Shown here: in pieces, positions 44,531 to 53,514 of the stretch
How the letters are laid out: each line of letters opens with the position of its first letter
How positions within the stretch are numbered: the stretch's first letter is position 1
Origin: Nesterenkonia alba DSM 19423
GTDB lineage: Bacteria > Actinomycetota > Actinomycetes > Actinomycetales > Micrococcaceae
Assembly: GCF_000421745.1 (NCBI RefSeq)
Contig: NZ_ATXP01000001.1
Coordinates: forward strand, 124,001 to 188,000
DNA: 64,000 nucleotides
Reading direction: 5' to 3'
Notes under the pieces: model-generated
What the model was told of the DNA's origin: nothing
Database searches by the model: none
What the model saw: the letters and a program-made list of their open reading frames with translations, nothing else
Translations under genes and position numbers: made by a program

Positions 44531-45928
44531 ATGAGCATTGCTGTGATCGGTGGAGGGGTCGCTGGCCTCGTCGCCGCCTGGGAGTTGGCCTCCGCCGGAG
44601 CCGAGGTCGAAGTCTTCGAGGCCGAGGACCACCTCGGTGGAGCCGTCTGTGCTCTGCCGATGGCCTCCGGCCGCATCACCCTCGACGCCGGTGCCGAGGC
44701 CTTCGCCACACGCAGCCCCGAGGTGCCGCGGCTGCTAGAAGACCTGGGCCTCTCCGCTGAGATCGTCCCCCCGCACCCCGGCCCGGCCTGGCTGCAGCTG
44801 CCTGATATCGCCGGGCCCTTGCCGGCGGCCGGCGTTCTGGGGATCCCGGTGGATCCCCAAGCTGAGGATGTCATCCGGCTCATCGGCCCCGAGGCCGCAG
44901 CCCGAGCTGCCGAGGATCTGACCGCCATGATGACCTGGGGTGCCGAAGATTCCCCCACCCTGGGGGCAGTGGTCCGTGATCGGATGGGCGACGACGTCGC
45001 TGAGAAACTCGTCGCCCCGATCGCTTCTGGCGTGTACTCCACCGATCCCGATGATCTGGACCTGGCCACCGCCGCTCCGGGGCTCTATGCCGCCATGTTG
45101 TCCCACGGGTCCCTGGCCCGGGCAGCAGCGGCCATCCGCGCTGAATCCCCGTCCGGGTCCGCGGTGGCCTCCCTGCGCGGGGGTATGCACCGGCTGCCCG
45201 CCGCCCTGGAATCCCGGCTGCGGGCCCTGGGGGTCCGGCTCCACCTCAACACGCCGATGGACTCGTTGACCGACCTGGATGCACAGAAGGTGCTGCTGGC
45301 CCTGGACGGTCCGGCAGCCTCCGCACTCGCCGCCGGCACCGTGCAGGTTCCACAGCTGACCCCCCGGCCAGAGGACGACGGGGCCGAACGGGGAGTGGCC
45401 CTGGTGACGCTGGTGCTACACGCCCCAGAACTCGATGCCCGTCCGCGTGGAACAGGGATGCTTGTGGCTCGTGACGCCCCACATATCGGGGCCAAGGCGA
45501 TGACCCACATCACCGCCAAATGGGAATGGGCCTCCCGTCATCTCCATACCGCCCTGGGTGAGGGCCACCATGCCGTGCGACTGTCCTACGGGCGGATCAG
45601 TGACACCGATGGTCAGGGTCTGGGATTCTCCAGCACTGATGAGCAACTGCTTCAGGCGGCCGCTGGTGATGTGAGCGCGCTGTTCAGCGTCGACATCTCC
45701 CCAGAGTGCATCGTTGACTCCGCAGTGGTCAGATGGCAGCGCGCCCTGCCGCCCTCGGCCGCCGGACACCGCCGCCGGGTCCAGTCCTTCCGCGGGGCAC
45801 TGGCCGCACAGCGGGCCGGGTCCGGTCCGCAGCTGTGGACCGCCGGTGCGTGGTTTGCCGGCACCGGTCTGGCGCGTGTGATCCCCGACGCCCGGGAAAC
45901 AGCCCGGGAGATCCTGACTTCTACATGA
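44531..45928 (+). CDS. hemY: Coproporphyrinogen III/protoporphyrinogen oxidase (HemY/CgoX type)
   Basis: This 465-residue FAD enzyme of the HemY fold begins IAVIGGGVAGLVAAWELASAGAEVEVFEA, the dinucleotide-binding motif, and has the LGGAV and LDAGAEAF strands. Later landmarks are ASGVYSTDPDDLDLA and the C-terminal LWTAGAWFAGTGLARVIPDARETA. Because HemQ is present, the likely substrate is coproporphyrinogen III, oxidised to coproporphyrin III (CgoX role). ATG 44531 is 7 nt after CAGAAT; ATG 44522 in frame is possible. The stop codon TGA at 45926-45928 is the centre of the TTCTACA operator, so the end of this gene and the hemQ control site coincide. Confidence 0.9.
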   Translation: MSIAVIGGGVAGLVAAWELASAGAEVEVFEAEDHLGGAVCALPMASGRITLDAGAEAFATRSPEVPRLLEDLGLSAEIVPPHPGPAWLQLPDIAGPLPAAGVLGIPVDPQAEDVIRLIGPEAAARAAEDLTAMMTWGAEDSPTLGAVVRDRMGDDVAEKLVAPIASGVYSTDPDDLDLATAAPGLYAAMLSHGSLARAAAAIRAESPSGSAVASLRGGMHRLPAALESRLRALGVRLHLNTPMDSLTDLDAQKVLLALDGPAASALAAGTVQVPQLTPRPEDDGAERGVALVTLVLHAPELDARPRGTGMLVARDAPHIGAKAMTHITAKWEWASRHLHTALGEGHHAVRLSYGRISDTDGQGLGFSSTDEQLLQAAAGDVSALFSVDISPECIVDSAVVRWQRALPPSAAGHRRRVQSFRGALAAQRAGSGPQLWTAGAWFAGTGLARVIPDARETAREILTST

Positions 45929-45937
45929 TGTAGAAGT
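45917..45937. promoter_or_regulatory. TTCTACA-N3-TGTAGAA operator before hemQ
   Basis: A perfect palindrome with 9-bp arms (ACTTCTACA at 45917-45925, TGTAGAAGT at 45929-45937) surrounds a 3-bp centre that is the hemY stop codon. The inner 7-bp arms are identical to those at 12611-12627. A promoter can be placed just downstream (TTGTGC at 45938 region, TACGTA at 45959 region), so control of hemQ-hemH and genes after it is likely. Confidence 0.7.
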
Positions 45938-45995
45938 TGTGCCTGCCGCGCGGTAGGCTACGTATTATGAATAGTTCAGAAAACGGAGGCTTCAC

Positions 45996-46799
45996 ATGAG
46001 CTACGGCCGGAACCAACAGCGCACCCCTGAGGAAGTCAACGCCTCGGGCAAGGATTGGTACACCCTCTTCACCGTTTTTCGCCGGGCGGGCACCGACATC
46101 AAGCGCTTCATTCCCGGTGACGGGCTGACCGGCAGCGATCGCCTCGCCCGGACGGTGACCGACTTCTTCACCGACGCCTCAGCGGTCAGCAGCGACTTCG
46201 ACGAAACCGTCGCCGAACTAACCGCAGGTGGACTCTCCACTGACGACGACGCCGTCGAATTGCGTGGGGTCTACGATGTCTCAGGATTCCGGGCCGAGGC
46301 TGATGTGATGCTCTGGCTGACCGGGCACAAAGCGGAGAAGATCCAGGCCGCCCTGCGCCGCCTGCACCGCACCCGGTTGCTGAACACCACTGAGATCGCC
46401 TTCTCCGCGATGGGAGTTCACCGCACCGCCGAGTTCGCCAAGTCCCACGTACCGGCCTTCGCCCGCGGAGTCGAGGCCGAGGACTGGCTCGTGGTCTATC
46501 CGTTCAACCGGTCCTACGACTGGTACCTCATGGACCCGGCCAAGCGAGGAAAGATGCTGCGCGAGCACGGCATGCTCGGCCAAGAGTTCCCCTCCGTGCT
46601 GGCCAACACCACCTCCGCCTTCGCCCTCAACGACTGGGAATGGTTGCTGGCCCTGGAATCCCCCCAGCTGACCGACCTCGTCGATATGATGCGCAAGCTC
46701 CGTGAGTCCGAGACCCGTTACCACGTCCGGGACGAGACCCCCTTCTACACCGGACGCCGCCTGACCGACACCACCGAGATCATCGAGGTTCTTTCCTGA
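45996..46799 (+). CDS. hemQ: Coproheme decarboxylase HemQ (ChdC)
   Basis: HemQ is a chlorite-dismutase-fold enzyme that uses peroxide to decarboxylate coproheme to haem b. The 267-residue protein has the typical VFRRAGTDIKRFIPG start region and GVYDVSGFRAEADVMLWLTG. The active-site block VVYPFNRSYDWYLMDPAKRGKMLREHG includes the catalytic tyrosine region (YDWY) and substrate-binding arginines. DDWEWLL-like NDWEWLLALESPQ and YHVRDETPFYTGRRL close the domain. CGGAGG lies at good distance from ATG 45996. hemH follows after 1 nt. Its presence defines the coproporphyrin-dependent haem route. Confidence 0.95.
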   Translation: MSYGRNQQRTPEEVNASGKDWYTLFTVFRRAGTDIKRFIPGDGLTGSDRLARTVTDFFTDASAVSSDFDETVAELTAGGLSTDDDAVELRGVYDVSGFRAEADVMLWLTGHKAEKIQAALRRLHRTRLLNTTEIAFSAMGVHRTAEFAKSHVPAFARGVEAEDWLVVYPFNRSYDWYLMDPAKRGKMLREHGMLGQEFPSVLANTTSAFALNDWEWLLALESPQLTDLVDMMRKLRESETRYHVRDETPFYTGRRLTDTTEIIEVLS

Positions 46800-46800
46800 T

Positions 46801-47961
46801 ATGAGCCAGACTGCACCCGCTGCCAAGACCCTGCCCGCTGAATACATCGCCCAGCAGCCCACCGAGGCCGAACGCACCAGCTACGATGCCATCCTGCTGG
46901 CCAGCTTCGGTGGCCCCGAAGGCCAGGAGGATGTCATTCCCTTCCTGCGCAACGTCACCCGGGGGAAGAACATCCCCGACGAGCGGCTGGAGGAAGTCGC
47001 CACCCACTACCGGGCCAACGGTGGGGTCAGTCCCATCAACCAGCAGAACCGGGACTTAAAAGCCGCGTTGGAGGCCGAACTCGCCGCCCGGCAGATCGAT
47101 CTGCCCATGTACTGGGGTAATCGCAACTGGGACCCCTACTTTGCTGATGTCTTCCAGCAGATGCACGCTGACGGCCACCGGAAAATTCTGGTGCTGGTCA
47201 CCTCCGCCTATGCCGGGTACTCCTCCAACGACCAGTACCTGGAGGACTTCGAACGTGACCTGCAGGCCAGCGGCCTTCAGGGGGAGCTGCAACTGGTCAA
47301 GGTGCGGCAGTTCTTCTATGACAAGGCCTTCACCCGCCCCAACGAGGAGTTCCTCGCCACTGGGGTGCAGGATGTGCGCGCGCAGCTTGAGGCTGCTGGG
47401 AAACCTCAGGGTCGCATCAAGGTGCTCTTTGTCACCCACTCGATCCCCACCGCAGTGGCCGAACGCCAGGGGCCAGCACGGATCAAGGAGGTCTACGGGA
47501 CCGACGTCTACACCGCCCAGCACCAGGCGGTGGCCGACTACCTCATGGACGCGGTGGAGCCAGCCCGCGGACTCGACTACCAGGTGGTCTTCCAGTCCCG
47601 GTCCGGTGACCCGCGCACCCCGTGGTTGGAACCGGATATTAACGATCAGATCACTGACGATGCTGAGGCCGGGTATGCCGGCGTCGTCGTCGTTCCTTTC
47701 GGGTTCGTCTCCGACCACATGGAGGTTATCTGGGACCTGGATACCGAGGCGAAGGAAACCGCTGAGGAGAAGGGACTGGCCTTCTACCGCGCGGCAACCA
47801 CCGGCACACACCAGGAGTTCGTCTCCGGGCTGGTCGACATCATGGGCGAGTACATCACCGGTGCTGACGGTCAGCCGCTGGCCGCCGGGGAGCAGACCGT
47901 GCCCGGCGACTGGTCTGACCTGACCACCGAGGGTGGCTGGTGTACTCCCCTGAAGAGTTGA
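46801..47961 (+). CDS. hemH: Coproporphyrin III ferrochelatase (HemH/CpfC)
   Basis: The 386-residue chelatase inserts Fe2+ into coproporphyrin III. Signatures are YDAILLASFGGPEG, GNRNWDPYFADVF, VTSAYAGYSSNDQYLEDF, the catalytic histidine in VLFVTHSIPTAVAE and the conserved glutamate in PFGFVSDHMEVIWDLD. The protein contains only one cysteine (in GGWCTPL at the C-terminus), so it cannot carry the four-cysteine [2Fe-2S] cluster known from mycobacterial ferrochelatase. The start is 1 nt after the hemQ stop. A weak GCTGACG/CGTCAGC hairpin (47962-47990) follows. Confidence 0.93.
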   Translation: MSQTAPAAKTLPAEYIAQQPTEAERTSYDAILLASFGGPEGQEDVIPFLRNVTRGKNIPDERLEEVATHYRANGGVSPINQQNRDLKAALEAELAARQIDLPMYWGNRNWDPYFADVFQQMHADGHRKILVLVTSAYAGYSSNDQYLEDFERDLQASGLQGELQLVKVRQFFYDKAFTRPNEEFLATGVQDVRAQLEAAGKPQGRIKVLFVTHSIPTAVAERQGPARIKEVYGTDVYTAQHQAVADYLMDAVEPARGLDYQVVFQSRSGDPRTPWLEPDINDQITDDAEAGYAGVVVVPFGFVSDHMEVIWDLDTEAKETAEEKGLAFYRAATTGTHQEFVSGLVDIMGEYITGADGQPLAAGEQTVPGDWSDLTTEGGWCTPLKS

Positions 47962-48050
47962 GCTGACGCATTGAACCGAAGAACGTCAGCACTGTGCTGA
48001 ACACTTCGGCGGCATGGTGGCGCCCGCGTGCTGTCTGAGAGGCTAGAGGT

Positions 48051-49070
48051 ATGAGCACTATTACTGTCGGCACACGCGGGTCCCGCCTGGCCCTGACCCA
48101 GACCTCTGCGGTGGCTGAGGCGCTGACTGAGATCTCCGGATTGCAGACCCAGCTGGTCACCATCACCTCGGAGGGTGATGTGCTCACCGGGCCGCTGAGC
48201 CAGCTCGGCGGAACCGGGGTCTTCGCCGCCGCTTTACGTCAGGCGCTCTTCTCCGCTGAGTGCGATGTCGCAGTGCACTCTTTGAAGGACTTGCCGGCCA
48301 AGGACCTCGAGGGTCTCAGTATTGCGGCGGTGCCCGAGCGAGCCGATGTGCGTGATGCCCTGTGCTCGGCCGATGACGCAACATTGCATCAGTTACCCGA
48401 AGGGGCGAAGGTCGGCACGGGCTCGCCGCGGCGGGCCGCTCAGCTGCTGGCTGCCCGCCCGGATCTGCAGATCGTGGACATCCGGGGCAACGTGGGCACC
48501 CGTCTGGCCCGGGTCCGCGGGCGCGAAGACCTCGCGGAGACCTCCAGCCAGGCTCCGGGTGCCGCCCGGGGCGACCTCGACGCCGTCGTGCTCGCCGGAG
48601 CGGGTCTGGCGCGGCTGGGACTACAGGACCAGATCAGCGAACTCCTCGACCCCCAGGTGATGCTGCCGGCCCCCGGCCAGGGGGCCCTCGCCGTAGAGGT
48701 CCGCACTGAAGACGCGAGCACCGCCCAGCCGCTGGGGATCGGGCTGGCTCAGCTCGATGAGCTTGACGCTCGCTTGGAAACCACGGCTGAGCGGGCCATG
48801 CTGGCCCGGCTCAACGCCGGCTGTGCCGCTCCGCTGGGCGGACTGGCGCGGTGCACCGACGAACCCGATGGCGGGGTGAAGCTCCGCCTGGACGCCGCGG
48901 TGTGTGCCCCCGACGGTTCAGCGGTCCAGCGGGCCGGAGCAGAGATAACGCTGGAGGCCGGTGCCGAGCGGGATGAGGCCCTCGACCAGGCGGCCCAGCT
49001 CGGTATTGATGTTGCTCAGACCCTTGTGGCGGAGGACACCGGACTCCTCGCCCACGTTGTCGACAGCTGA
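48051..49070 (+). CDS. hemC: Hydroxymethylbilane synthase (porphobilinogen deaminase) HemC
   Basis: HemC (339 residues) polymerises four porphobilinogens into hydroxymethylbilane. It begins ITVGTRGSRLALTQT, contains DVAVHSLKDLP with substrate-binding Lys/Asp, GTGSPRRAAQLLA, DIRGNVGTRLARV and APGQGALAVE, and the dipyrromethane-binding cysteine is in LNAGCAAPLGG (about 262). GAGAGG and AGAGG sites precede ATG 48051. It lies 89 bp after hemH and 118 bp before hemD, so expression may be partly independent of hemQH. Confidence 0.95.
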   Translation: MSTITVGTRGSRLALTQTSAVAEALTEISGLQTQLVTITSEGDVLTGPLSQLGGTGVFAAALRQALFSAECDVAVHSLKDLPAKDLEGLSIAAVPERADVRDALCSADDATLHQLPEGAKVGTGSPRRAAQLLAARPDLQIVDIRGNVGTRLARVRGREDLAETSSQAPGAARGDLDAVVLAGAGLARLGLQDQISELLDPQVMLPAPGQGALAVEVRTEDASTAQPLGIGLAQLDELDARLETTAERAMLARLNAGCAAPLGGLARCTDEPDGGVKLRLDAAVCAPDGSAVQRAGAEITLEAGAERDEALDQAAQLGIDVAQTLVAEDTGLLAHVVDS

Positions 49071-49188
49071 GGAATAACCGAATGGGCCATTCCCCGTGGT
49101 GTACTGCCGTGGATACCTCGCTTTTCTCCCGCTGTCGTCGGTCGGCGCTGTGTGAGCGGGAACAACGGCGGGTGGGAGAGGGTTTGGC

Positions 49189-49893
49189 GTGCGGATAATT
49201 CTCACACGTTCGGCTTCCCAGGCCGGTGGCCTGGAAGAGGGCCTGCGCGAGGCCGGGTTCGAGCTGGCACACCTGCCGTTAACCCGACAGGTGCTGCCTC
49301 AGGAGACCACTGAGATCACCGCGGCATTGAGCGCTCTGGGCAGTGGAGCGTTCAGCTGGATTCTGCTGACCAGCGGCAACACGGTCCGCTTTCTCAGGCA
49401 GGCCGGCTGGGACTCCACAGTGCCCCCACAGACCCACATCGGCGTCGTCGGCCCCGGAACCGCCCGGGTCTTAGCAGAGGTGACTGGTCTGCGCCCCACC
49501 TGGATGCCTCAGGATCACAGCGCAGCCGGTATCCTCGCCGAACTTCCCGCCCCGGCTGCTGGGCAAAGACTGCTGTTGCCCCAATCGGCTCGGGCGGAGC
49601 CCACCTTGGCCCACCGGTTGCGCCAGCAGGGCTGGGAGGTAACCCGGGTGAGCGTCTACGACACGGTCGACCTAGCCCACCCCGATACCAGCCTGCTCAG
49701 AGCTGGTGATGTGGTCCTTATCACTAGCTCCAGCGCCGCGGAAGTATGGGCACGGCTGCAGCCACCCGAGGTGACCGTGTTGGCCATCGGCGAACCCACC
49801 GCTGACACCCTGAGCCGACGGGGCCATCCTGCAACGGCGGTGCTGCCCGAGCCGACCGCAGCCGGGGTGCTGGCGGCTCTGCGGGGCGACTGA
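49189..49893 (+). CDS. hemD: Uroporphyrinogen-III synthase HemD
   Basis: HemD cyclises hydroxymethylbilane with inversion of ring D. The family is poorly conserved in sequence. This 234-residue protein shows the usual start (RIILTRSASQAGGLEEGLREAGFELAHLPL), a SWILLTSGNTVRFLRQ strand-helix, VVGPGTARVLAE near the middle and DVVLITSSSAAEVWARL followed by VTVLAIGEPTADTLSRRG. GGGAGAGG precedes GTG 49189 at proper spacing. Position between hemC and hemB supports the call. The upstream gap holds a small dyad GAATGG-G-CCATTC (49080-49092). Confidence 0.88.
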   Translation: MRIILTRSASQAGGLEEGLREAGFELAHLPLTRQVLPQETTEITAALSALGSGAFSWILLTSGNTVRFLRQAGWDSTVPPQTHIGVVGPGTARVLAEVTGLRPTWMPQDHSAAGILAELPAPAAGQRLLLPQSARAEPTLAHRLRQQGWEVTRVSVYDTVDLAHPDTSLLRAGDVVLITSSSAAEVWARLQPPEVTVLAIGEPTADTLSRRGHPATAVLPEPTAAGVLAALRGD

Positions 49894-49912
49894 AGGCAGC
49901 CGCTGTGGCCGG

Positions 49913-49918
49913 TAGGCT
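49913..49918 (+). promoter_or_regulatory. -10 box of hemB
   Basis: TAGGCT is followed directly by GGAGGT and ATG 49925. The GGAGGT abuts the ATG, too close for a normal ribosome site, so a leaderless start six bases after the box is more likely. Confidence 0.4.
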
Positions 49919-49924
49919 GGAGGT

Positions 49925-51007
49925 ATGGCTTTTCCCGCCGATCGTCCGCGCCGGCTCCGCCGCACTCCGGCCCTGCGCCGACTCGTCGCCGAGACCCGCT
50001 TGCACCCGGCTGATTTCATCCTCCCGGTGTTCGTCCGTGAAGGGTTGCACGAGCCCGCCCCCATCCGCTCCATGCCGGGAGTCGTCCAGCACACTGAAGA
50101 AACCCTGCTGCAGGCCGCTGCTGAGGCCCGTGACCTCGGCCTGGGTGGGATCATGCTGTTTGGTATCCCTGCGCAGCGGGATGCCGAAGGCTCTGCTGGG
50201 CTGGATCCCGACGGCATCCTCAACCGGTCCATCCGGGCGGTCAAGACCGAAGTCGGTGACCAACTGCCGGTGATGAGCGATCTCTGCCTCGATGAATTCA
50301 CCGACCACGGGCATTGCGGCCTGCTCGATGACACCGGCGCGGTGGACAATGACGCCACCCTGGAGGTCTACGCCCGTATGGCGGTGGTGCAGGCGGCAGC
50401 CGGAGCGGATGTGGTCGCACCCTCAGGGATGATGGACGGTCAAGTGGGAGTCATCCGCTCAGCGCTCGACGACGCCGGCCACCACAACGTGCCGATTCTC
50501 GCCTATGCCGCGAAATACGCTTCAGCGTTCTATGGGCCCTTCCGGGAGGCTGTGGACTCCCAGCTCACTGGGGATCGTCGGCAGTATCAGATGGACGCCC
50601 CCAACCGCACTGAAGCTCTCCGCGAGGTCGAACTGGATCTGGCCGAAGGGGCCGATATGGTCATGGTCAAACCCGCCAGCGCCTATCTGGACATCGTCTC
50701 CGACGTCGCCGGAATCAGTGACGTGCCCGTCGTCGCGTACCACGTCAGTGGGGAATACGCGATGATCGAAGCAGCGGCGGCCAGTGGGTGGGTGGACCGC
50801 CGCGGTGTCATTGTGGAGACCCTGACTGCGATCCGCCGGGCCGGGGCCAGCAGCGTGCTCACCTACTACGCGGTGGAAGCAGCCCGCTGGTTGCGCGAAG
50901 ACACCATCCCGGTACCGCCGGTGGCCGCGCACCGTTCATCGATTGACCCGGAGCATCTGCGGATTCAGGACCGACGTGATGACTCCGACTACCCGCCTGT
51001 GAGCTGA
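49925..51007 (+). CDS. hemB: Delta-aminolevulinic acid dehydratase (porphobilinogen synthase) HemB
   Basis: HemB condenses two aminolevulinate molecules to porphobilinogen. The 360-residue protein shows [10 protein letters not shown], the metal-site region [32 protein letters not shown], the lysine-bearing [17 protein letters not shown], the second Schiff-base lysine in [15 protein letters not shown], and [10 protein letters not shown]. The metal site has a mixed Cys/Asp pattern (C-x-D instead of C-x-C or A-x-D), so metal dependence is not obvious. hemL follows after 9 nt. Confidence 0.95.
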   Translation: MAFPADRPRRLRRTPALRRLVAETRLHPADFILPVFVREGLHEPAPIRSMPGVVQHTEETLLQAAAEARDLGLGGIMLFGIPAQRDAEGSAGLDPDGILNRSIRAVKTEVGDQLPVMSDLCLDEFTDHGHCGLLDDTGAVDNDATLEVYARMAVVQAAAGADVVAPSGMMDGQVGVIRSALDDAGHHNVPILAYAAKYASAFYGPFREAVDSQLTGDRRQYQMDAPNRTEALREVELDLAEGADMVMVKPASAYLDIVSDVAGISDVPVVAYHVSGEYAMIEAAAASGWVDRRGVIVETLTAIRRAGASSVLTYYAVEAARWLREDTIPVPPVAAHRSSIDPEHLRIQDRRDDSDYPPVS

Positions 51008-51016
51008 AAGGACCTG

Positions 51017-52330
51017 ATGACCACCAACCAGCAGCTGTTCGACACTGCCTCTGAGCTGATGCCCGGGGGAGTGAACTCCCCGGTACGTGCCTTCGGATCG
51101 GTCGGCGGAACCCCGGTGTCCATGGTCTCGGGGGAGGGCGCCTACCTCACTGATGTGGAAGGCACCGAGTACGTCGACCTGGTCGGGTCCTGGGGACCTG
51201 CGCTGCTGGGGCACAGTCACCCGCAGGTCATCGAGGCCGTCCAACGGGCAGCCGGGGCAGGACTGGGCTTTGGAACCTCCCATCCCTCCGAGGTCCGTCT
51301 GGCCGAGCTGGTCCGCCAGCGGGTCCCCGGTGCGGAGCAGATCCGCATGGTCTCCACCGGCACAGAAGCCACGATGACCGCCATTCGGTTGGCCCGCGGG
51401 GCCACCGGCAGACGGATTGTGGTGAAGTTCGCCGGCTGCTACCACGGTCATTCCGATGGGTTGCTCGCCGCAGCGGGCTCCGGTGTGGCCACTCTGGGGC
51501 TCCCCGGCTCGGCAGGAGTGACTGAGCTGCAGACCAAAGAGACGGTGGTCATCGAATACAACGATCGCCCGGCGGTCGAGGAGGTCTTCGCCACCTACGG
51601 TGACGACGTCGCCGCGATCATCACCGAAGCCACCCCCGCCAATATGGGGGTGGTTCCGCCCGAACCGGGGTTCAACCAGTTTCTGCGGGAGATCACCACC
51701 CGGCACGGGGCGTTGATGATCTTCGACGAGGTGATGACGGGGTTCCGGATCACCGAGGCCGGCTACTGGGGGGCTTCCGGGCGGGAAGAAGGCTGGACCC
51801 CGGATCTGTTTACGTTCGGCAAAGTGATCGGCGGGGGCCTGCCCACGGCCGCGGTGGCGGGACGGCAGGACATCATGGAACACCTGGCGCCTACCGGACC
51901 GGTTTACCACGCCGGGACGCTGAGCGGGAACCCGGTGGCCATGGCCGCCGGGATTGCCACCCTGGAGCACGCCGGGGCCGAGGTCTACCGGCACATCGAT
52001 ACCCAAGCCCAGCGGGTAGCTGACGAACTCAGTGCCGCCCTGGTGCGCGCGGGGGTCGACCACAGCATCCAGAAGGTGGGAAACCTGTTCTCCGTAGCCT
52101 TCGGGACCTCAACCACCGGGGTGCGCAACTACAGTGCAGCCCAGGCTCAGGAAGCCTTCCGGTACGGCCCATTCTTCCACGCCATGCTCGCCCAGGGGGT
52201 CTACCTCCCGCCGAGCGTCTTCGAAGCCTGGTTCCTCTCCGCAGCACACGACGACGCCGCGGTGGAGCGGATCATTGCCGCTCTGCCTCGGGCCGCTGAA
52301 GCCGCCGCCCAGGCGAGCCCGCAGACGTAA
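51017..52330 (+). CDS. hemL: Glutamate-1-semialdehyde 2,1-aminomutase HemL
   Basis: HemL (437 residues) is a PLP enzyme converting glutamate-1-semialdehyde to 5-aminolevulinate, the step after HemA. It shows [65 protein letters not shown] and the PLP lysine in [16 protein letters not shown] (about 268). AAAGGA precedes ATG 51017. It is the last gene of the haem cluster and converges with the next minus-strand gene with only 3 bp between the stops. Confidence 0.95.
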   Translation: MTTNQQLFDTASELMPGGVNSPVRAFGSVGGTPVSMVSGEGAYLTDVEGTEYVDLVGSWGPALLGHSHPQVIEAVQRAAGAGLGFGTSHPSEVRLAELVRQRVPGAEQIRMVSTGTEATMTAIRLARGATGRRIVVKFAGCYHGHSDGLLAAAGSGVATLGLPGSAGVTELQTKETVVIEYNDRPAVEEVFATYGDDVAAIITEATPANMGVVPPEPGFNQFLREITTRHGALMIFDEVMTGFRITEAGYWGASGREEGWTPDLFTFGKVIGGGLPTAAVAGRQDIMEHLAPTGPVYHAGTLSGNPVAMAAGIATLEHAGAEVYRHIDTQAQRVADELSAALVRAGVDHSIQKVGNLFSVAFGTSTTGVRNYSAAQAQEAFRYGPFFHAMLAQGVYLPPSVFEAWFLSAAHDDAAVERIIAALPRAAEAAAQASPQT

Positions 52331-52333
52331 GGC

Positions 52334-53194
52334 CTAGTTGCCGTCGTCGTCGGCATTCCAGAAGTTGCGCAACCCGTCGATCTGGTCGTTGAGGTCGAAG
52401 TCTTCCCAGCGGTTCTGCAACTGATCCCACTGCTCCTGGGTCCAGTCCCCGGCGCCGCGGGCGGCGTCCTCAATCCCGCTGCGTAGGTCGTTACTCAGCA
52501 CGACCACCGGGGTGTCCCCGGTGGTGTTGACCTCCGCCACTGACCAATTCGCCTCCCGGTAGATGTCTCCAGCATCAGTGCGGAGGTGGTAGTCGGTGCC
52601 GTTGTCCAGACCGGCTGCGGTAAGCTCAGCCTCCGCTTCAGGCCAGCTCATCCCCTCCAGACCCAGTGACTCCACCAGCTGAGCCACGTCCGGGCTTAAG
52701 TGAACAGAGACCTGCTCGTCACCGTGGACCTGGACACGGTCCACCACCAGGTCGATGCCTTCGTGGCCGGAAGACGGTTCGATGACCTCGTACTCGTTGT
52801 CACTGATACCGGCCTCGCGCAGCTGATCCTGCGCGGCGGGCCATTGCTCCCCGGTGATCTCAACGGTCTCGAACCGTTCGGCCACGCTGGGGCCCGGGTC
52901 GAAGAAAGGCCGCAACAGGAAGAACACCACGATCAGGGCGAAGACCCCCAGCCCCGCGGCGAGGAGTACGGCAGGTCGGCGGCGGCCGGGTTCTTCCTCC
53001 GGAGCCCACTCCGGGGAGACCCCGTGGCCAGGGGCGTGTGGACCGGTCTCTGTACCATCCAGAGGTTCGCGAGGTATCCCCGTCTCTGACTCAGCCAGAG
53101 GGTAATGGGGCACCGTGGGCCGGTGGCCTGCGCTGCCCGGGGGCTCTGCGGCAGTCCGAGACAGCGGCAGCGTCCGGGTCGGTGGTGTGCTCAT
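52334..53194 (-). CDS. Single-pass membrane protein with PASTA-like extracellular region, function unknown
   Basis: I do not recognise a specific family. The 286-residue protein has a proline-rich cytoplasmic region (1-75), a basic stop-transfer RRR, one transmembrane helix (about 76-98, VLLAAGLGVFALIVVFFLL) and an extracellular part. That part contains two similar units of about 65 residues with the pattern WPAAQDQLREAGI and WPEAEAELTAAGL followed by beta strands, which resembles PASTA domains. The end is acidic and Trp/Asn-rich. A PASTA-type cell-wall sensor role is only a suggestion. Confidence 0.6.
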   Translation of the reverse strand: MSTPPTRTLPLSRTAAEPPGSAGHRPTVPHYPLAESETGIPREPLDGTETGPHAPGHGVSPEWAPEEEPGRRRPAVLLAAGLGVFALIVVFFLLRPFFDPGPSVAERFETVEITGEQWPAAQDQLREAGISDNEYEVIEPSSGHEGIDLVVDRVQVHGDEQVSVHLSPDVAQLVESLGLEGMSWPEAEAELTAAGLDNGTDYHLRTDAGDIYREANWSVAEVNTTGDTPVVVLSNDLRSGIEDAARGAGDWTQEQWDQLQNRWEDFDLNDQIDGLRNFWNADDDGN

Positions 53195-53256
53195 CGGTGC
53201 CTCATCCTCCCATCAGCCCGACAGTGCCCGCGGTGCTTACTACCTTAGAGGATGGG

Positions 53257-53514
53257 TCAGATATCGCAGAGTGGCGCGGCCAGATTGACCCTCACCAGCG
53301 CGGGAACCACGAGCCCGGCCTCGGCTGCGCCGAACCCGGAAGAATAGTCCACGAAGTTGCCGCGGACCTCGCGGATCAGGAAGAACAGCACCACGAAGAT
53401 CACGATCGCGATGATGACCACTGCAGTGGGCATCCCTCCCCGTGCGTTACGGGGAATCCCATCGCCGTGCTCATCGCCGGCGGGGCGTTCATTGTCCGGT
53501 GGATGCTGGCTCAC
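53257..53514 (-). CDS. Small single-pass membrane protein, function unknown
   Basis: The 85-residue product starts at a GTG that overlaps the exonuclease stop by 4 nt (GTGA), so it is translationally coupled to the exonuclease. After a 26-residue hydrophilic, charged start there is one clear membrane helix (about 29-46, TAVVIIAIVIFVVLFFLI), then a short loop and a moderately hydrophobic tail. No family is recognised. An internal ATG just before the helix is an alternative start. Confidence 0.55.
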   Translation of the reverse strand: MSQHPPDNERPAGDEHGDGIPRNARGGMPTAVVIIAIVIFVVLFFLIREVRGNFVDYSSGFGAAEAGLVVPALVRVNLAAPLCDI

